A stretch of DNA of 64,000 nt from positions 17,998,417 to 18,062,416 of the forward strand of contig NC_092571.1 in the NCBI RefSeq assembly GCF_037975245.1, written 5' to 3'. Positions 49,560 through 60,785 of the stretch are shown one piece after another (within the stretch, counting starts at the first letter, position 1; each line of letters begins with the position of its first letter). Position numbers and translations under genes: made by a program. The notes under the pieces were generated by a model. That model ran no database searches, was not told the origin of the DNA, and saw only the letters and a program-made list of their open reading frames with translations. This stretch comes from Apostichopus japonicus (lineage: Eukaryota > Echinodermata > Holothuroidea > Aspidochirotida > Stichopodidae).

Positions 49560-50577
49560 CAAGGGCGGCGGAAGCACTTTTAATCTGGGGGGCACCAACG
49601 TCGAAGGGCACTTTGCAGAAATTCGATTGGACTGATGCAGCCTGATATTTAGTACCCTTTATAACTCTTATTGTATTATCTTATTTGCGTATACACATCA
49701 CTCCATCAACGCCACCCCCCCCCCTCAAGTAAACAATGCAAACTAGCACTGCAATATCTAATGTGCAAATTGGGAAATTGGAAAATCATTATAAAGTCCA
49801 AGTCCCTGCACACGCGATCGATACATGCATGAAAGCAAATGAAATATGTCAAAATACTGAAAGAAAAATAATTTTCTATGTGTTTTTCAATGGTTAAACT
49901 CAGTGGCATAGGAAGGTACTTTTGAGTGGGGGGGGGGGGGCTGAAGACTGATGGCCGGCCTGGGGGAGGGGTCTAAGGAGAGGGGGTGTCCCCCTCCCCT
50001 TTGGAATTTTTTGCATTTCCAGGTGGCCTCAGATGCAATTTGGTGCAATATAGCACACTTCAACACCCACTCCATTTTGTAAACTTAATTTTGTATTTTC
50101 ACCTGGCCTAAGATGCAATTTGGTGCTCCAAATGAGATTTTTTTCTCATTTGGAAATGAAAAAGGGGTTTTCTGACTTGCGAACCGGGGGGGCGGAATGA
50201 TACTTCCGCCCCTCCACATTTTTCACTGGGGGGCTGGCGCCCCCCAGCCCCCCCGGTTCCTACGCCCTTGGTTAAACTGATATTATTATGATCATTATTA
50301 TTGTAACGACTTTCCCAATAATTATAACCAATTTGGAAGGGTTATAACAAGGTAAATGATTGTATGTTATTGGCATGCGATGTAATATCCAACGCATGCC
50401 TATATGATATGCACATTAACATGTTGAACTTCCCGAAATATTTCATTCGACGTGGGTTTCGCTTTGTAAACTCTTTATTTATTTAGAAATTTTTATGTAG
50501 AAAAAGGGCACATTTTTAACCTGAGGAAAAGTGGGGGGGCACGTGCCCCCTGTGTCCCCCGGGTTCCGCCGCCCTTG
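49560..50577. mobile_element. hAT-like element, copy 2 of the CAAGGGCGGCGG family
   Basis: The element is 1018 bp with CAAGGGCGGCGGAA / TTCCGCCGCCCTTG ends and target duplication TCTACTTG (49552-49559) / TCTATTTG (50578-50585), 7 of 8. About 215 bp at the left and 90 bp at the right match copy 1 at 29645-30288. The middle matches the interior of the element at 16624-17671 instead. It is interrupted by another element at 49901-50270. Confidence 0.85.
49901..50270. mobile_element. Nested hAT-like MITE with perfect target duplication
   Basis: The element is 370 bp. Left end is CAGTGGCATAGGAA, and the right end on the minus strand is CAAGGGCGTAGGAA (11 of 14). It is flanked by GTTAAACT on both sides (49893-49900 and 50271-50278). 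The related element at 16624 carries the same surrounding sequence uninterrupted (TTTTTCAATGGTTAAACTTA at about 17404), giving an empty site. Confidence 0.88.
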
Positions 50578-51130
50578 TCTATTTGCGTTACCATGGAAAC
50601 TATGTTGAGCTTGTACTCGTACTCACGATGCTGTATACTCAGTCGGACTACAACTCTGACAGTAACTATGGAGCACATGTAAAATAAAAACGAATGCTAT
50701 AGATGAAGAAAAATAAAATCCACATGAAACTTTTGAACGTTGTGAACGTTTCTGATTTGGTTATAGAGTCGCTTCCCAACTTAGACATTTGGAACAATCG
50801 AAACTTAACACAAAATTCTCCATTAGCTTTGGAGTGCCATATTTGTTAGATTATAAGAGACGAACCTATCACAAGGTCTCAGACAGAAGCCAAAGCCTCG
50901 CCCCGTGTAATATGCTTGTACAATGTCCCTAAAGGAAGGTATTTGATTATATAGCAACTGAAACTTGGCTTGACGTACTCTACAGACCAATCTCTGGTAA
51001 AAGTACTTTAATTATCTGACTATCTGTTCGTGACTCCCAACAAATCTTTCTAACGTCGTTTTCGATCAAAGATGATACTTCGATTTTACTTAGTTAAACT
51101 TAAACCATTTAACCATCCTTTTTATAGCAG

Positions 51131-52304
51131 AACCAGCGATCTCCATCACTCAACATCATCAACGTACAGTCTGCAGTCAGTCCCAGGTCAAAAGATGGCC
51201 ATCTCGATCCTTCTCTGTGTCGTCACCGTCGTAGGTATTGTCGGAAACATTCTCGTTGTGGTCGCTGTCGTACGTTTCCGTACATTGTGGACACCGACCA
51301 ATAAATTCATAGCTAGTCTTGCTGTCTCTAACTTGATTTCTTGTGCTACAGTGCCGTATCATATCACGACCATCCTTGGTGAACCACCAAAATCCTCGAA
51401 TAATAATAACTCTGGCTGTACAGCGATCGCAGCTATTGCAATATCAGTACAAGTAATAAGTCTCTTGACATTAGCATTAATAGCGGTTTGTCGTGTTATG
51501 CTAGTTCGAGGGAAAGTAAGAACTTACGATAAGATTTACACAAATCGGAATGTGTTCATCATGATCGCCATTTCGTGGGCTCTTACATTTGTGGTTGTCA
51601 CTTCAGCCTCTTTACTGGATATTGCGAAATTAGGATATAACATTCGATATAAAGCTTGTCTCGTTGTATCGAGTGATTCTGGACATTCTAGCTTAGCGGT
51701 TGGACTCGTTGTCGGAATTCCAATTTTCCTCATAATTGTAATAAGCTATGTGTTGATTTTTATGCATCTTCGGAAGCACCATCAAGAACTAAAGAGTAAA
51801 TTGCCCGGAGCCCACAGAAAGAAGAAGTTTGTCGACTTAGCCTCGGATGAGGCAGGTAGGAGGACAACCGAAGAGGAACAAGAGCCTAATTCACTAGAGA
51901 CGATATCCGAGGTCGTCCCTCAAAATACGTCACGTATCACTACACCGGTTACGGTGAACAAGAACATATGTGAGTCAGACAGAAAACAGTCAGCCACAGA
52001 ACAAGCAATATCCAGCCGCCAAAATAAAGTAACGCGTAATCTATTTGTTATTGTATGTGTGTTTGTGGTGTGTGTGATGCCATTTTGCGTCGCTATCATC
52101 ATCCCGGGTGTACACGTAGTGGTTCCTTGGTTCGCCCTCTTGTTTCTCTCTAATAATGCTTTGAATCCAATTCTCTATGGATTTCTTCATCCGCCTCTGA
52201 GACAAGCATTCGCCAAGCTTCTTAGTTATTGTAGAAACGTGAATAGTAATAACAACAGCCAAAACGTTAGCAATATAACCTCTTTGACACACAATAGTAT
52301 TTAA
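51131..52304 (+). CDS. Class A orphan GPCR, cluster gene 4
   Basis: The exon follows CCTTTTTATAGCAG (ending 51130) and runs to TAA. The upstream in-frame ATG at 51072 precedes this acceptor and is unlikely to be used. The exon encodes about 390 residues with a short extracellular N-terminus (TSDLHHSTSSTYSLQ). Visible marks: GN in TM1, SLAVSN in TM2 (Asn for Asp2.50), CRV in place of DRY, the Cys pair (SGC, YKACL), VMPF in TM6 without Trp, and NPILY in TM7. ICL3 is Glu/Thr-rich and unlike that of gene 3. The tail is Asn/Ser-rich (NSNNNSQNVSNITS). Helices 1-5 differ from gene 3 at only four residues. Ligand unknown. Confidence 0.88.
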
Positions 52305-52505
52305 AAGAACATTTTGCCTGTGTGTGCGCCCGGGGTGTGATGGGGGGGGGTGCAGAGGGGAAAGAGGATTGGCATCCAATGCCATACTCCCTTGAAGTAT
52401 ATAAACAAATATTTCATTTTGTTAGATAACTAAAAACCTTCGTAATATCCGAGTCTTTACATAGCTCTATATATGTTGTATTCAGACGACAAAGGGCCTG
52501 TTTAT

Positions 52506-52511
52506 AATAAA
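52506..52511 (+). promoter_or_regulatory. Possible polyadenylation signal of GPCR gene 4
   Basis: AATAAA about 200 bp past the stop codon, a plausible 3' UTR length. No other support. Confidence 0.35.
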
Positions 52512-52574
52512 TTGGTTAACCGGATGGAGAGCACGCTTCCTCGGTAGCTTTAAAACTACGTGTATACACTACCT

Positions 52575-52915
52575 TGCATAATCCTAGACTATCATATACT
52601 ATCCTTCATGATCCTACACTATCGTACAGTATCCTACTACATCATACACACCCTTCAACATATTACATATTCTAAATATTCTCACTCTCTCCTGCATGCT
52701 CATGTACTACTATCCTTCTATATGATGCACAATCCTTTAGATATAGAATACACGATTCTACATTATTCTAAATGATGCTAAAACTATCCTATGTAATCCT
52801 ACTATACCAGGCACAATCCGTCCATATAGTACATTATTCTACACCATTATAAATGCTCATAAACTATCCTACATTCCCCTACACTATCCTACTGTATCCT
52901 ACACTGATCCCCGAT
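52575..52915. repeat. Degenerate (TATCCTACAC) repeat region
   Basis: About 340 bp in which ATCCTACACTATC-like decamers recur with many changes, with no coding signal. Confidence 0.6.
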
Positions 52916-53040
52916 CAAAGGAAATGACGTTGGTTAAACAACAGTACCGTATTGCATGTAAATAGCATGCACATTGTACGTACCTGCTACTGTGCCTAAA
53001 GACGGAGGTAACGTTTGTTCCGTGATTGCTTTTTAAGAAA

Positions 53041-53220
53041 AGTCACCCAGGAAAGAACCTGGGCACAAAAACCAAACTACCGAACGACTGATCCGCTCTC
53101 AACCCCAGTCCCCTTGCATCGAGAATGTGACTGTGTGGTCATCGTAGGGTGTGCATCACCATTCCACTCGAAAGGGAACAGCTACTACACATGATCTTAG
53201 CCGAAATGCCGAGAAGCGTT
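53041..53220 (-). ncRNA. U2 snRNA-like sequence (probable pseudogene or U2-derived element)
   Basis: Read on the minus strand from 53220, about 46 nt match the conserved 5' end of U2 snRNA with about six mismatches. This includes CGCTTCTCGG, GGCTAAGATCA and the branch-site-pairing GTGTAGTA. The remaining sequence diverges, and I see no Sm-site match (AATATATT or ATTTTTG type). It ends in a CCCAGG..CCTGGG hairpin followed by TTTT. The total span of about 180 nt is near the usual U2 length. Absence of the Sm site argues against a working snRNA. Confidence 0.55.
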
Positions 53221-53480
53221 TGTTCCGTGTTTTACCCTGGTCTCCACCCAGCTGAAAGTGTTCTTGAACATAGACCAAACATGTGTTACTTATGGACGGC
53301 CTCTTGGATTGAAATTTCGTGTTGAACGTTTGTATAAGGCGCCGTTATTATATGAACGCTAGATAAACATTGAATGGAATTAGTTAATGAATCATATAGT
53401 AAGGAAGGTCTGTGTTATACGTCGAAAACTTACATTCTCATTTATACTTACTTTCATTTATACTTATTTTATATATTTAG

Positions 53481-53745
53481 GGAGTGTTAGCTCAGTGGTT
53501 AACGCCGGTTCCTTTCAATCGTAAGGTCCCGAATTCGAGTCACTCCAAGATTAATGTATGTCGTCCAGTTACAGAGTTGTTGACAATTGACAATAATATT
53601 CATAATCATGGACGTTAAAATATGAATCTAAGAGACTGACTTCGGTCAGCTTGCGGCTTTGAAAAGCCAATGATGGCTTCTTCGCGAGTTCCTGTTTTGG
53701 ATCTAAAATACATACATACATATAAACATACATACATATACATAC
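53481..53745 (+). mobile_element. tRNA-derived SINE, copy 3
   Basis: Same family as 34349 and 35786. A and B boxes are present (the B box has GAATTCGAGTC), then the TGACTTCGGTCAGCTTGCGG body and a (CATA)n tail extended by a further imperfect CATA array. Confidence 0.86.
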
Positions 53746-55405
53746 ATGCTGCTGTTGTTGATGATACAATGTGATACATATATACACTATTTGGATAGCT
53801 GTATATGTACTCCAAGTTAAACGCTTCATTGAAATTGAAAATTGACATTCTCGGGGTATGCATGTATGTATGTATTTCTGTATGTATCTAAATGAGTTGA
53901 ATATATAGAGAAAGTAAGACGTTTTCAGTTCAATAACCATGACGTCACTTGAGGTCAGATACATTAACAACAACAAAAATCACTTTTCTGCAGATATCTT
54001 TAAACGTGACAAAATATGGCGTTACACCTATAGTTATTGACAAATTAACAACAAATTTTGCAAACGACAATTTCAGCAACCAGAATATATACGGTAACCT
54101 ATGATCGGTCACGCCTTTTTCCAATTGAATATTCATATTGTCTGATGCATTAGTGTCGTGATAGGTCAGAGGCTGCTGATTGATTATTCATATTTCTTAT
54201 ATCATATTACGCCCTACTATCACAGCTAGGCTGAATTATAAGGGTATGCCCAAAAGCAAATAAAATAACATGACTATACATTTACTCCCTGTTTAGCCTT
54301 CACAAAGAAGACTCCCTATATGGATATTTTGAAAGCCAAGATGTGGATCAAATTGAGTGCAAAATTGCGCTACCGTAGATCGTAACTTCCGGCGCCGTTA
54401 AGATCCACGATTGTCTGCCATCCCAGAGTAGCCCAACGTTCTATCTTTAATGTTCTCCGCAGTCACACAATTTCTCTCAAAAAAAAAGATAAAAAAAGAA
54501 AAGTTTGTAGTATACTAATTAACTAAAAAGTCTCAGAAATTGCAAATATTATTAGGTTTTACTTCACACATACTGTCGTTTATAGATCGGTCTCTCTCCA
54601 TGCAAGCCGAATAAATATAAACATTTTGAATGAATATCGTTCACGACAATTATACAATCGAATTTAAAAAGTGATGATTGCAAAATGTAAAAATCATCAC
54701 GCATTTTTTCTAATTAATTTTATTGATTAAATTAATACTTCGTCTTTTGTGTACATAGAATTATCTTTACGGCTCATCAATTAGTATATATGTCCTTTTT
54801 ATTCTAAGAGCAGCAAACGAGCTTTTGTTGCTCTCGTTCTCAATACTAAAAATAATAATTCCCTAATTTTGTGCACTTTTCCTATCGTTTTAAAGATTAA
54901 TCAACAAAAGTTCACTTAAAAGTCAATACTAAATGATTTCCAATTTGTGTTTCTGAGATCTCTGAAATTCAATTTCCTTTTTTGCAGTTTGTTCATACGA
55001 CTTGCCGATTTTTTTATTTTAAGGATTGATAAATTGGCAAGAACAATTATAAAATAGCACTTTAGCCAGTCTAGCCATTGCATTTGTAGTACATTATTTG
55101 TCTTTACCAAATCAAGACAAAATTAATTACATTATAATTCATTATAATTCATTTGGTTTTAGACGTTTATTTCAAGACCAAGAAAAGCTTGAAACATTTC
55201 GAGCCTATGATTTTTATATTTTATGAGTATATGTAATATTAATAATATTAAAAAATGGAATATGCTTATCTCACGACCAGAGGTAAATCAAGTTAGTTAT
55301 CACTTCTTTGATAGTTATTAACCTTTTTTTGCTGGATTTTTTGTCTTTTTGTTTTTAATTAAATAAAAAGGTTGCCATATGGTTTTTTTTTAATTATTTC
55401 CTTAC
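53746..55405. other. No supported gene
   Basis: AT-rich. Later exons of the Ig-like gene (minus strand) may lie here, because its first exon ends in a donor at 55405. A minus-strand frame at 54916-55110 contains a hydrophobic stretch (CYFIIVLANLSIL) followed by a basic tail, but it has no clear acceptor, so I do not call it. Confidence 0.4.
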
Positions 55406-56201
55406 CGGGTGTATTGTCGATGTGAAACACACATTGACCAATATATACAGGAGCCTTTATAGACTGTAATTGTTGTTGGGTAGCGTTGCAACCGACGAAT
55501 AAGACGTCATCACACAGCGTAACGTTCACGCTGATCGTCTTTGCGTTACCGTCTCTGGAATGATATTCTCGAAGTTCGCAATCATCGGATGAGATGTAAC
55601 GTAGATCAATCGGAGGAAACGCTTCTTTAGTTGAACAAGTTACTTGTACTTCAGGAGAAGAATGTGACGAGTGGTCCTGTACCTGACAGAGGAGGGGGGA
55701 GTCGGGGGTGTAGATGACGGAGAGGCGGAACAAGTGATCCAAGAAGAGGGGACAGGGTTGATCGCTGCACTGCCCGGTCAATGTGATATGATAGATGCCT
55801 GCGTCATCTGGAGTTGTGTTTTCGATTGAAAACGAGAATCGGTACAACCGATTGAAATTTTCATCGAAGAAAGGATAAACTCGAAACGTGTATTGATTAG
55901 CTATTGCGTACTCTTGCCAATAAGAAAAAGTTCCGGAATAAACAACACTACTCCTAGTACCGTCGAGGTTAGTATACTTAACCAAGAATGTTGTTAGTCC
56001 ATCAGGGTAATAGTAGATATTGCTACTCAGATTCACTTCAGGAAAAGATCCGCCACAATGTTCAACCACGTAACAGTCTGTGAAGTTAACTGAGCCTGTA
56101 AGTTTATCTTCACAGAAGAGATCGCATTCCGTATGTTCAGAACTTAGTGATGTTAACTTAGCAACAATGGAAAACAACAGTGACAGACCAAATAAACCCA
56201 T
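55406..56201 (-). CDS. First exon of an Ig-like secreted or membrane protein
   Basis: I take the start at the ATG at 56201 (MGLFGLSLLFSIVAKLTSLS), a good signal peptide. The frame is open further up to 56276 without one. The exon ends ...HIDNTP + G before GTAAGG (55405-55400), phase 1, as is usual between Ig domains. The reading frame beyond (Lys-rich) is intron. Residues about 27-170 look like a V-type Ig fold: DDAGIYHITL corresponds to the DxGxYxC strand, but the Cys is displaced, and several extra Cys are present (CDLFC, CYVVEHC, CSDQPC). Residues about 175-260 look like a second Ig-like unit (VTCS ... FVGCNA). There are several N-glycosylation sites (NFT, NLS, NTT, NVT, NAT). No close family is recognised. 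Immune-type or adhesion receptor is inference. Confidence 0.65.
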
Positions 56202-56276
56202 TTTACTCCTAACCTTAAAACTATACACTTGTGAAAATGTGTAAAAATAGCCTCCAAATTTGTTACTCCAAAACAT

Positions 56277-58322
56277 ATATTCATCAAGCTTGTACTAGTT
56301 TGCAGCGGGTATAGCGGACAACACGATGAAACTTCTGTTTGAACTAAATCAACCGCCTCATCCGGAGAAATATATATTAATTAGACAAAATAACTACTAG
56401 TCGTCTGCAAATAAATGCATTTGTCAATTAGTATCAAGCACTTTCAGTTTTGGTGTATTTCTTTTGATGTCTTATGATTTCTATTGTATTCTTTTTTATT
56501 AATCATTGCAATGCCGGACAATTGTTTTTACAAACATAACATACGATGGATATTCATCATTGCTATATATACTTCACATTCATTAGTAAGACACTCGGAC
56601 AAAAGAAGTAGAATTTTATTTCAATTTCGTTCAAAGAGATGTTTTTAACAACTGTATATTCCCAGGGGTTAATTATTCCATTAATATTGTTTGAAAGAAA
56701 TGGAAAGCAAATATCTGTCGATTTGCGCGCGTGTGTGTGTGTGTGTTTTCTTTTATGAAATAGGTTAATACAAAGGCAGGATTGTTATCATCTTCAATTA
56801 CACTTTGTTATGTCATTTTAGTAGTTTTCTTGTCCGCCATCACGTGACTAGTTCATCACTTCTCTGTACTAACTTGAACCATTGCCATAACCACGTGATC
56901 ATAGTCTTTGTTGTAATGGGAAAATGACTTGGTGACAATGGTGGCGTCCTGACTGGCTTTTGTAAGCAGCTCTGCATATTTCGGGCTTTCGGACTCTCAA
57001 CTGTAGTAAATATCACGATAGAAGTAATTCGTTGCTATTATTAGCAGACCTAATGTTATAAGTGTGCATGTTAGTATAGTCCAGGAGGCGACGATCGCCT
57101 GCACTTGTAGCCACTAATACGTTGTAATGTTTGTTATATTTCATTATTAATTCAGCCTGTTCATTAGTTATTCTTATGATAATCCAGTGCTAGGGTGCTT
57201 CGAGGTTAATTTATGACATATGTGTTTAATCTGGATGCAAAATTACGTGTTTAACCAGAATTATTGCAACTGCTATAAAAGTCAGTTCAAAAGATTGTGG
57301 ATAGACATGGACGAACGGTTGCTATATATTGTTCTGCGCATGCGCAGTCGGTATTAACTAGGGGAACCCCCTTATTATTGTCTACTTAGGAATTCCTCAT
57401 ACAGGGACCGTCTGAACAGTCATTAGTTTGTATTGTTTTGGGCTCATTTCACTAATGGAGTTAGGTTAAAGTGTAATTCATTTAAGAAGTCTAACCATTG
57501 GTTTTCTATTATTTCTTTCCACTGTGATTATATGCGAAATGGAGACCGTGATAAGAATGAGTTAAAATAATAAATTTATTGCTGTATGACACCTCAAGAC
57601 GAATCTGTACGTTATTGCTCTCACCTACTTTACAGGATCCCGACGACCCTGTTTTACACTTGTTTAGTTATATCACACAGACATTCACGCATCAGTGGCT
57701 GCCAGTGGTGAGAAACACCTTAAAGACAAATATCTGAATCTATTCAAACAAATTGAAAAAGATTTAGCACCTCCTTTCACGGTTGGTTAACGTTTATTCT
57801 TTCAAAGCAAGGTCGGTAGTAATTGGTATTGTTTTTCTTCAATAAACTTTCAACACCTTTCCTCCGCCTCGGTTTTTGTCTTTAAAAAACAAGTTACACG
57901 AACACGTTGATCATCACACACACAGTCAGACTCAAACATAGGCTACGATACTGGAAGTAACAGCAAAAGCTTTCTGTCATACGAGTACCTTACTATGGAT
58001 ATCTTTCATCAGTTCTTTCACGTTTGAAATTTGCGTCCAGTCTTTCACAGACTCAACAACTCAGGAGAATTTGCTTTGTCTCAACGACGATTTTAATAGC
58101 TAAAAATAAACCTTGCACTCTTTAAAAGACCTTTCAGCAGGAGTTATTTACAAGCTGTTTACAACGGTTAGTCCTATATAAGCATTATCTACATAAGTTC
58201 GCCGTATATATTGAAGGATTTCTTTTTACTTTGTATACCAATATATATGGCTGGAAGTCGTTCGAGAATGGTTTAACCAGTCGTTTTGTTCGTTGTGGAC
58301 ACCGTTCGAGTCTGTAAAATTG
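56277..58322. other. Intergenic, no gene seen
   Basis: The region between the Ig-like first exon and the sulfotransferase should contain promoter regions of both divergent genes. It has a short (GT)n tract near 56730. No exon is supported. Confidence 0.45.
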
Positions 58323-58323
58323 G

Positions 58324-58380
58324 ATGGAAGAAATTTGAAGCAGAATAAAACAGCCCATGGTACCAAAAAATGGGGTTTAG
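58324..58380 (+). promoter_or_regulatory. Two short upstream open reading frames
   Basis: ATG at 58324 (Met-Glu-Glu-Ile, stop) and ATG at 58357 (seven codons, stop at 58380) lie just before the sulfotransferase ATG at 58370. The second overlaps that start in another frame. If both are in the mRNA leader they could reduce translation of the main frame. This is inference from sequence only. Confidence 0.4.
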
Positions 58381-59539
58381 AAACGATAGATCAAAAGCAT
58401 CAACACGATATTTTAGCTTTAAAGTATTGGTATTGCTTGCCTTCGGTTTGATCATTTTTGATGCATTTTTTGGCACAGAAATTGGTCAAGAAAATGTAGC
58501 TTGTCGTTCTGCTTTACGTGAAGCTAACCTTCGTAAAAGCTTAAATGGAGGAAGAGATCAAACTCAAGAAGAAATTATGGACCAAAATGTCCTTAACTCG
58601 GAAAAATCATCTCCCAAAAATTCTCGTGATTTCAAATTATCACAAAAGTTCAAAGGCGTTAATGTTATTGTTCATCAATTTCAGCGTCTGGGCAGCTCAT
58701 CGAGCAAAGATGTTAAAGCGAATGTTTCCATAGCAACCAGATTTGCAGCGACCAACGACAGCAAATATGGAAAGCCGTTGTTTGGAAAGAGTTACATTAT
58801 AATTTACAACGCGGTACCTAAGACAGCGAGTAGAACATTGGAGACTGGCATTCGATCTGTGTTCAATATTATGAATTTGACTAATAAATGTCTTAACATA
58901 CCGACCCATCTCGAAAATTCGCATAACGAATCGGCTGTTACGTCATGGTTCAGGAACTATAAAGCCCCCGCGTTTATACGGGGCCACGCGAAATTCGCCC
59001 CTGTGGAGGACCCCGGTGTTGTTTACATAAATATCGTCAGGGACCCTATCGATAGGCTCATATCACATTTTTATTTCGATTATTACGGTGACGTTAAATT
59101 TCCCAAAAATTCGACCAACGTCGACCTAAAGAGATGCATCCTAACTCCAGGAACAGAATGCCACGACAGGTATAAATATTTTAAATCCGTTACATTGGAA
59201 GCCATCTGCGGTTACGATAAAAGATGTACTACGCCCTCTAATTTCAGCTTGGAACGCGCAAAGAGTAATTTAGAAGAATACGCTTTCATTGGACTCACGG
59301 AGGATATAGACAGCACGATGAAACTTCTAGAGATGATTATTCCGGGAATGCTGGCAGGTTTGAACAGAAGGTACAAACTGCTGGAAGAGGGCGTGATGGC
59401 GAAATTTAAAACGACAAAGAAAATTGAACCGGATCAGGAATTGCGGTCTCTACTGAGAAGAGAACTGGCTTACGAGTACGAGTTTTATAATTATGCAAAA
59501 AGTCGATTTGAAGATGTGAAGGAAAGATTTCTCGGTTAA
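58370..59539 (+). CDS. Heparan/uronyl 2-O-sulfotransferase-like Golgi enzyme
   Basis: The protein has 389 residues in one open exon. ATG context is AAAAAATGG. It has a type II Golgi layout: a short basic cytoplasmic end, a membrane anchor at about residues 17-34, a stem rich in Lys/Ser to about 135, then the catalytic domain. The 5'-phosphosulfate loop is YNAVPKTASRT (146-156). The 3'-phosphate motif is NIVRDPIDRLISHFYF (221-236, with R224 and S232). RGHAKF (His206) sits where HS2ST-type enzymes carry the catalytic His. Cys-rich positions (RCILTPGTEC, ICGYDKRC) fit the family. Known enzymes of this family move sulfate from PAPS to the 2-O of uronic acid in heparan or dermatan/chondroitin sulfate. 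Which substrate applies here cannot be told. Length is near the usual 350-400. Confidence 0.88.
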   Translation: MGFRNDRSKASTRYFSFKVLVLLAFGLIIFDAFFGTEIGQENVACRSALREANLRKSLNGGRDQTQEEIMDQNVLNSEKSSPKNSRDFKLSQKFKGVNVIVHQFQRLGSSSSKDVKANVSIATRFAATNDSKYGKPLFGKSYIIIYNAVPKTASRTLETGIRSVFNIMNLTNKCLNIPTHLENSHNESAVTSWFRNYKAPAFIRGHAKFAPVEDPGVVYINIVRDPIDRLISHFYFDYYGDVKFPKNSTNVDLKRCILTPGTECHDRYKYFKSVTLEAICGYDKRCTTPSNFSLERAKSNLEEYAFIGLTEDIDSTMKLLEMIIPGMLAGLNRRYKLLEEGVMAKFKTTKKIEPDQELRSLLRRELAYEYEFYNYAKSRFEDVKERFLG

Positions 59540-59801
59540 ATCTCTGCATGAAGAAAGAGTACGTTTGGATTTGAATGTTCCATGAAATCTTAGTAATTCT
59601 AACAATATAATATTAACCACCAAACAAAATTCGATTAGTTCTTAATAATTTACATTACATGTAATGATGTAATTTATTTTGTATGTCGGTGATCTCATCA
59701 GTTTCGGTTTTGAAGATATCCACTTCTGAAATAATATTAACAGACTGAAATTCTGCGTTAATAACCGATGTTATCACACCGTAAGAGCCCACTTATTAAC
59801 A

Positions 59802-59904
<103 letters not shown>

Positions 59905-60118
59905 CCCATGTGACCCATCACAGCCCCCAGAAGTTACCCTGAGTAGTAGTATAAGTACCATTAACAGATTGATAAATCAAAACAACAGTACACAAATGTT
60001 GGAAGAGTAAAAAGATGCATTGGAATTTGACTCAGTGACCTCAGGAACGGAATTCCAAAAAAAGTTTACAAGTTGTTTGTTTTACTGTCACCATATTTTT
60101 TTGCATTGTCTCTCAAAT

Positions 60119-60235
60119 GAGAGAAGAAATTTAAGGTAAGGAAAATTTAAGGTAATTTAGGTAATTTAAGGTAAGAAAATTATAAAGAAAAAAAGAGCTA
60201 ACAAATTTAAGGTAACAAATTTTAAGGTGTGAATT
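60119..60235. repeat. TTTAAGGTAA short repeats
   Basis: Seven or so imperfect copies of (A)ATTTAAGGTAA within about 115 bp. Confidence 0.75.
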
Positions 60236-60484
60236 CTAAATTTAGAACGGTAGTTCTTTGGGATTATTCAGATTAACCTTTTCTCGCCATGAAATATGGA
60301 TTAAAATGATGGTGTCCCAACCCTGACCCTCTTCAACGTATATTCTTTCCATATTTTCTGTTACATCTACTGTGCTTGCTCTCTCGTATATACCCGACGA
60401 ATTTAATCCCAATTTTTTTTCCTCCAAAATCTGTAGACAAATGACGAATTAACTTCAAGATATATATTGTCGGATGATTTTTAA

Positions 60485-60685
60485 CGATGTGATGAATAAT
60501 CAATTAGCCTCCACTTTACCGTATCACTTATATAATCATTAAGTATGAATTTTCCATTAGCCTCCATCCTATTATATGATTAATATAATCAGTACGTGTG
60601 AATATTCAATCAGCCTCCACCTTACCATATCGCTAATATAATCATTAAGTTTTCAATTTTCCATTAGCATCCACCCTATCTATAG
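60485..60685. repeat. Degenerate tandem repeat of about 55-65 bp
   Basis: Three to four copies of a unit with (C/T)CATTAGCCTCCA(C/T)C, a TAT-rich middle and TAATATAATCATTAAGT. Confidence 0.7.
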
Positions 60686-60742
60686 CTACCTCAATTGTCC
60701 ATAACTTCGCTGAAAAATATCCTATGGAAATTTTCTGGATAA

Positions 60743-60785
60743 ATGCTAAGGGAATGCTAAGGGAATGCTAAGGGAATGCTAAGGA
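60743..60785. repeat. 11-bp tandem repeat
   Basis: Four copies of GGAATGCTAAG. Confidence 0.85.

Noticed and set aside
54916-55110. Possible transmembrane and tail exon of the Ig-like gene
   Set aside because: The hydrophobic stretch is suggestive, but no good acceptor in the needed phase was found and the sequence is very AT-rich.
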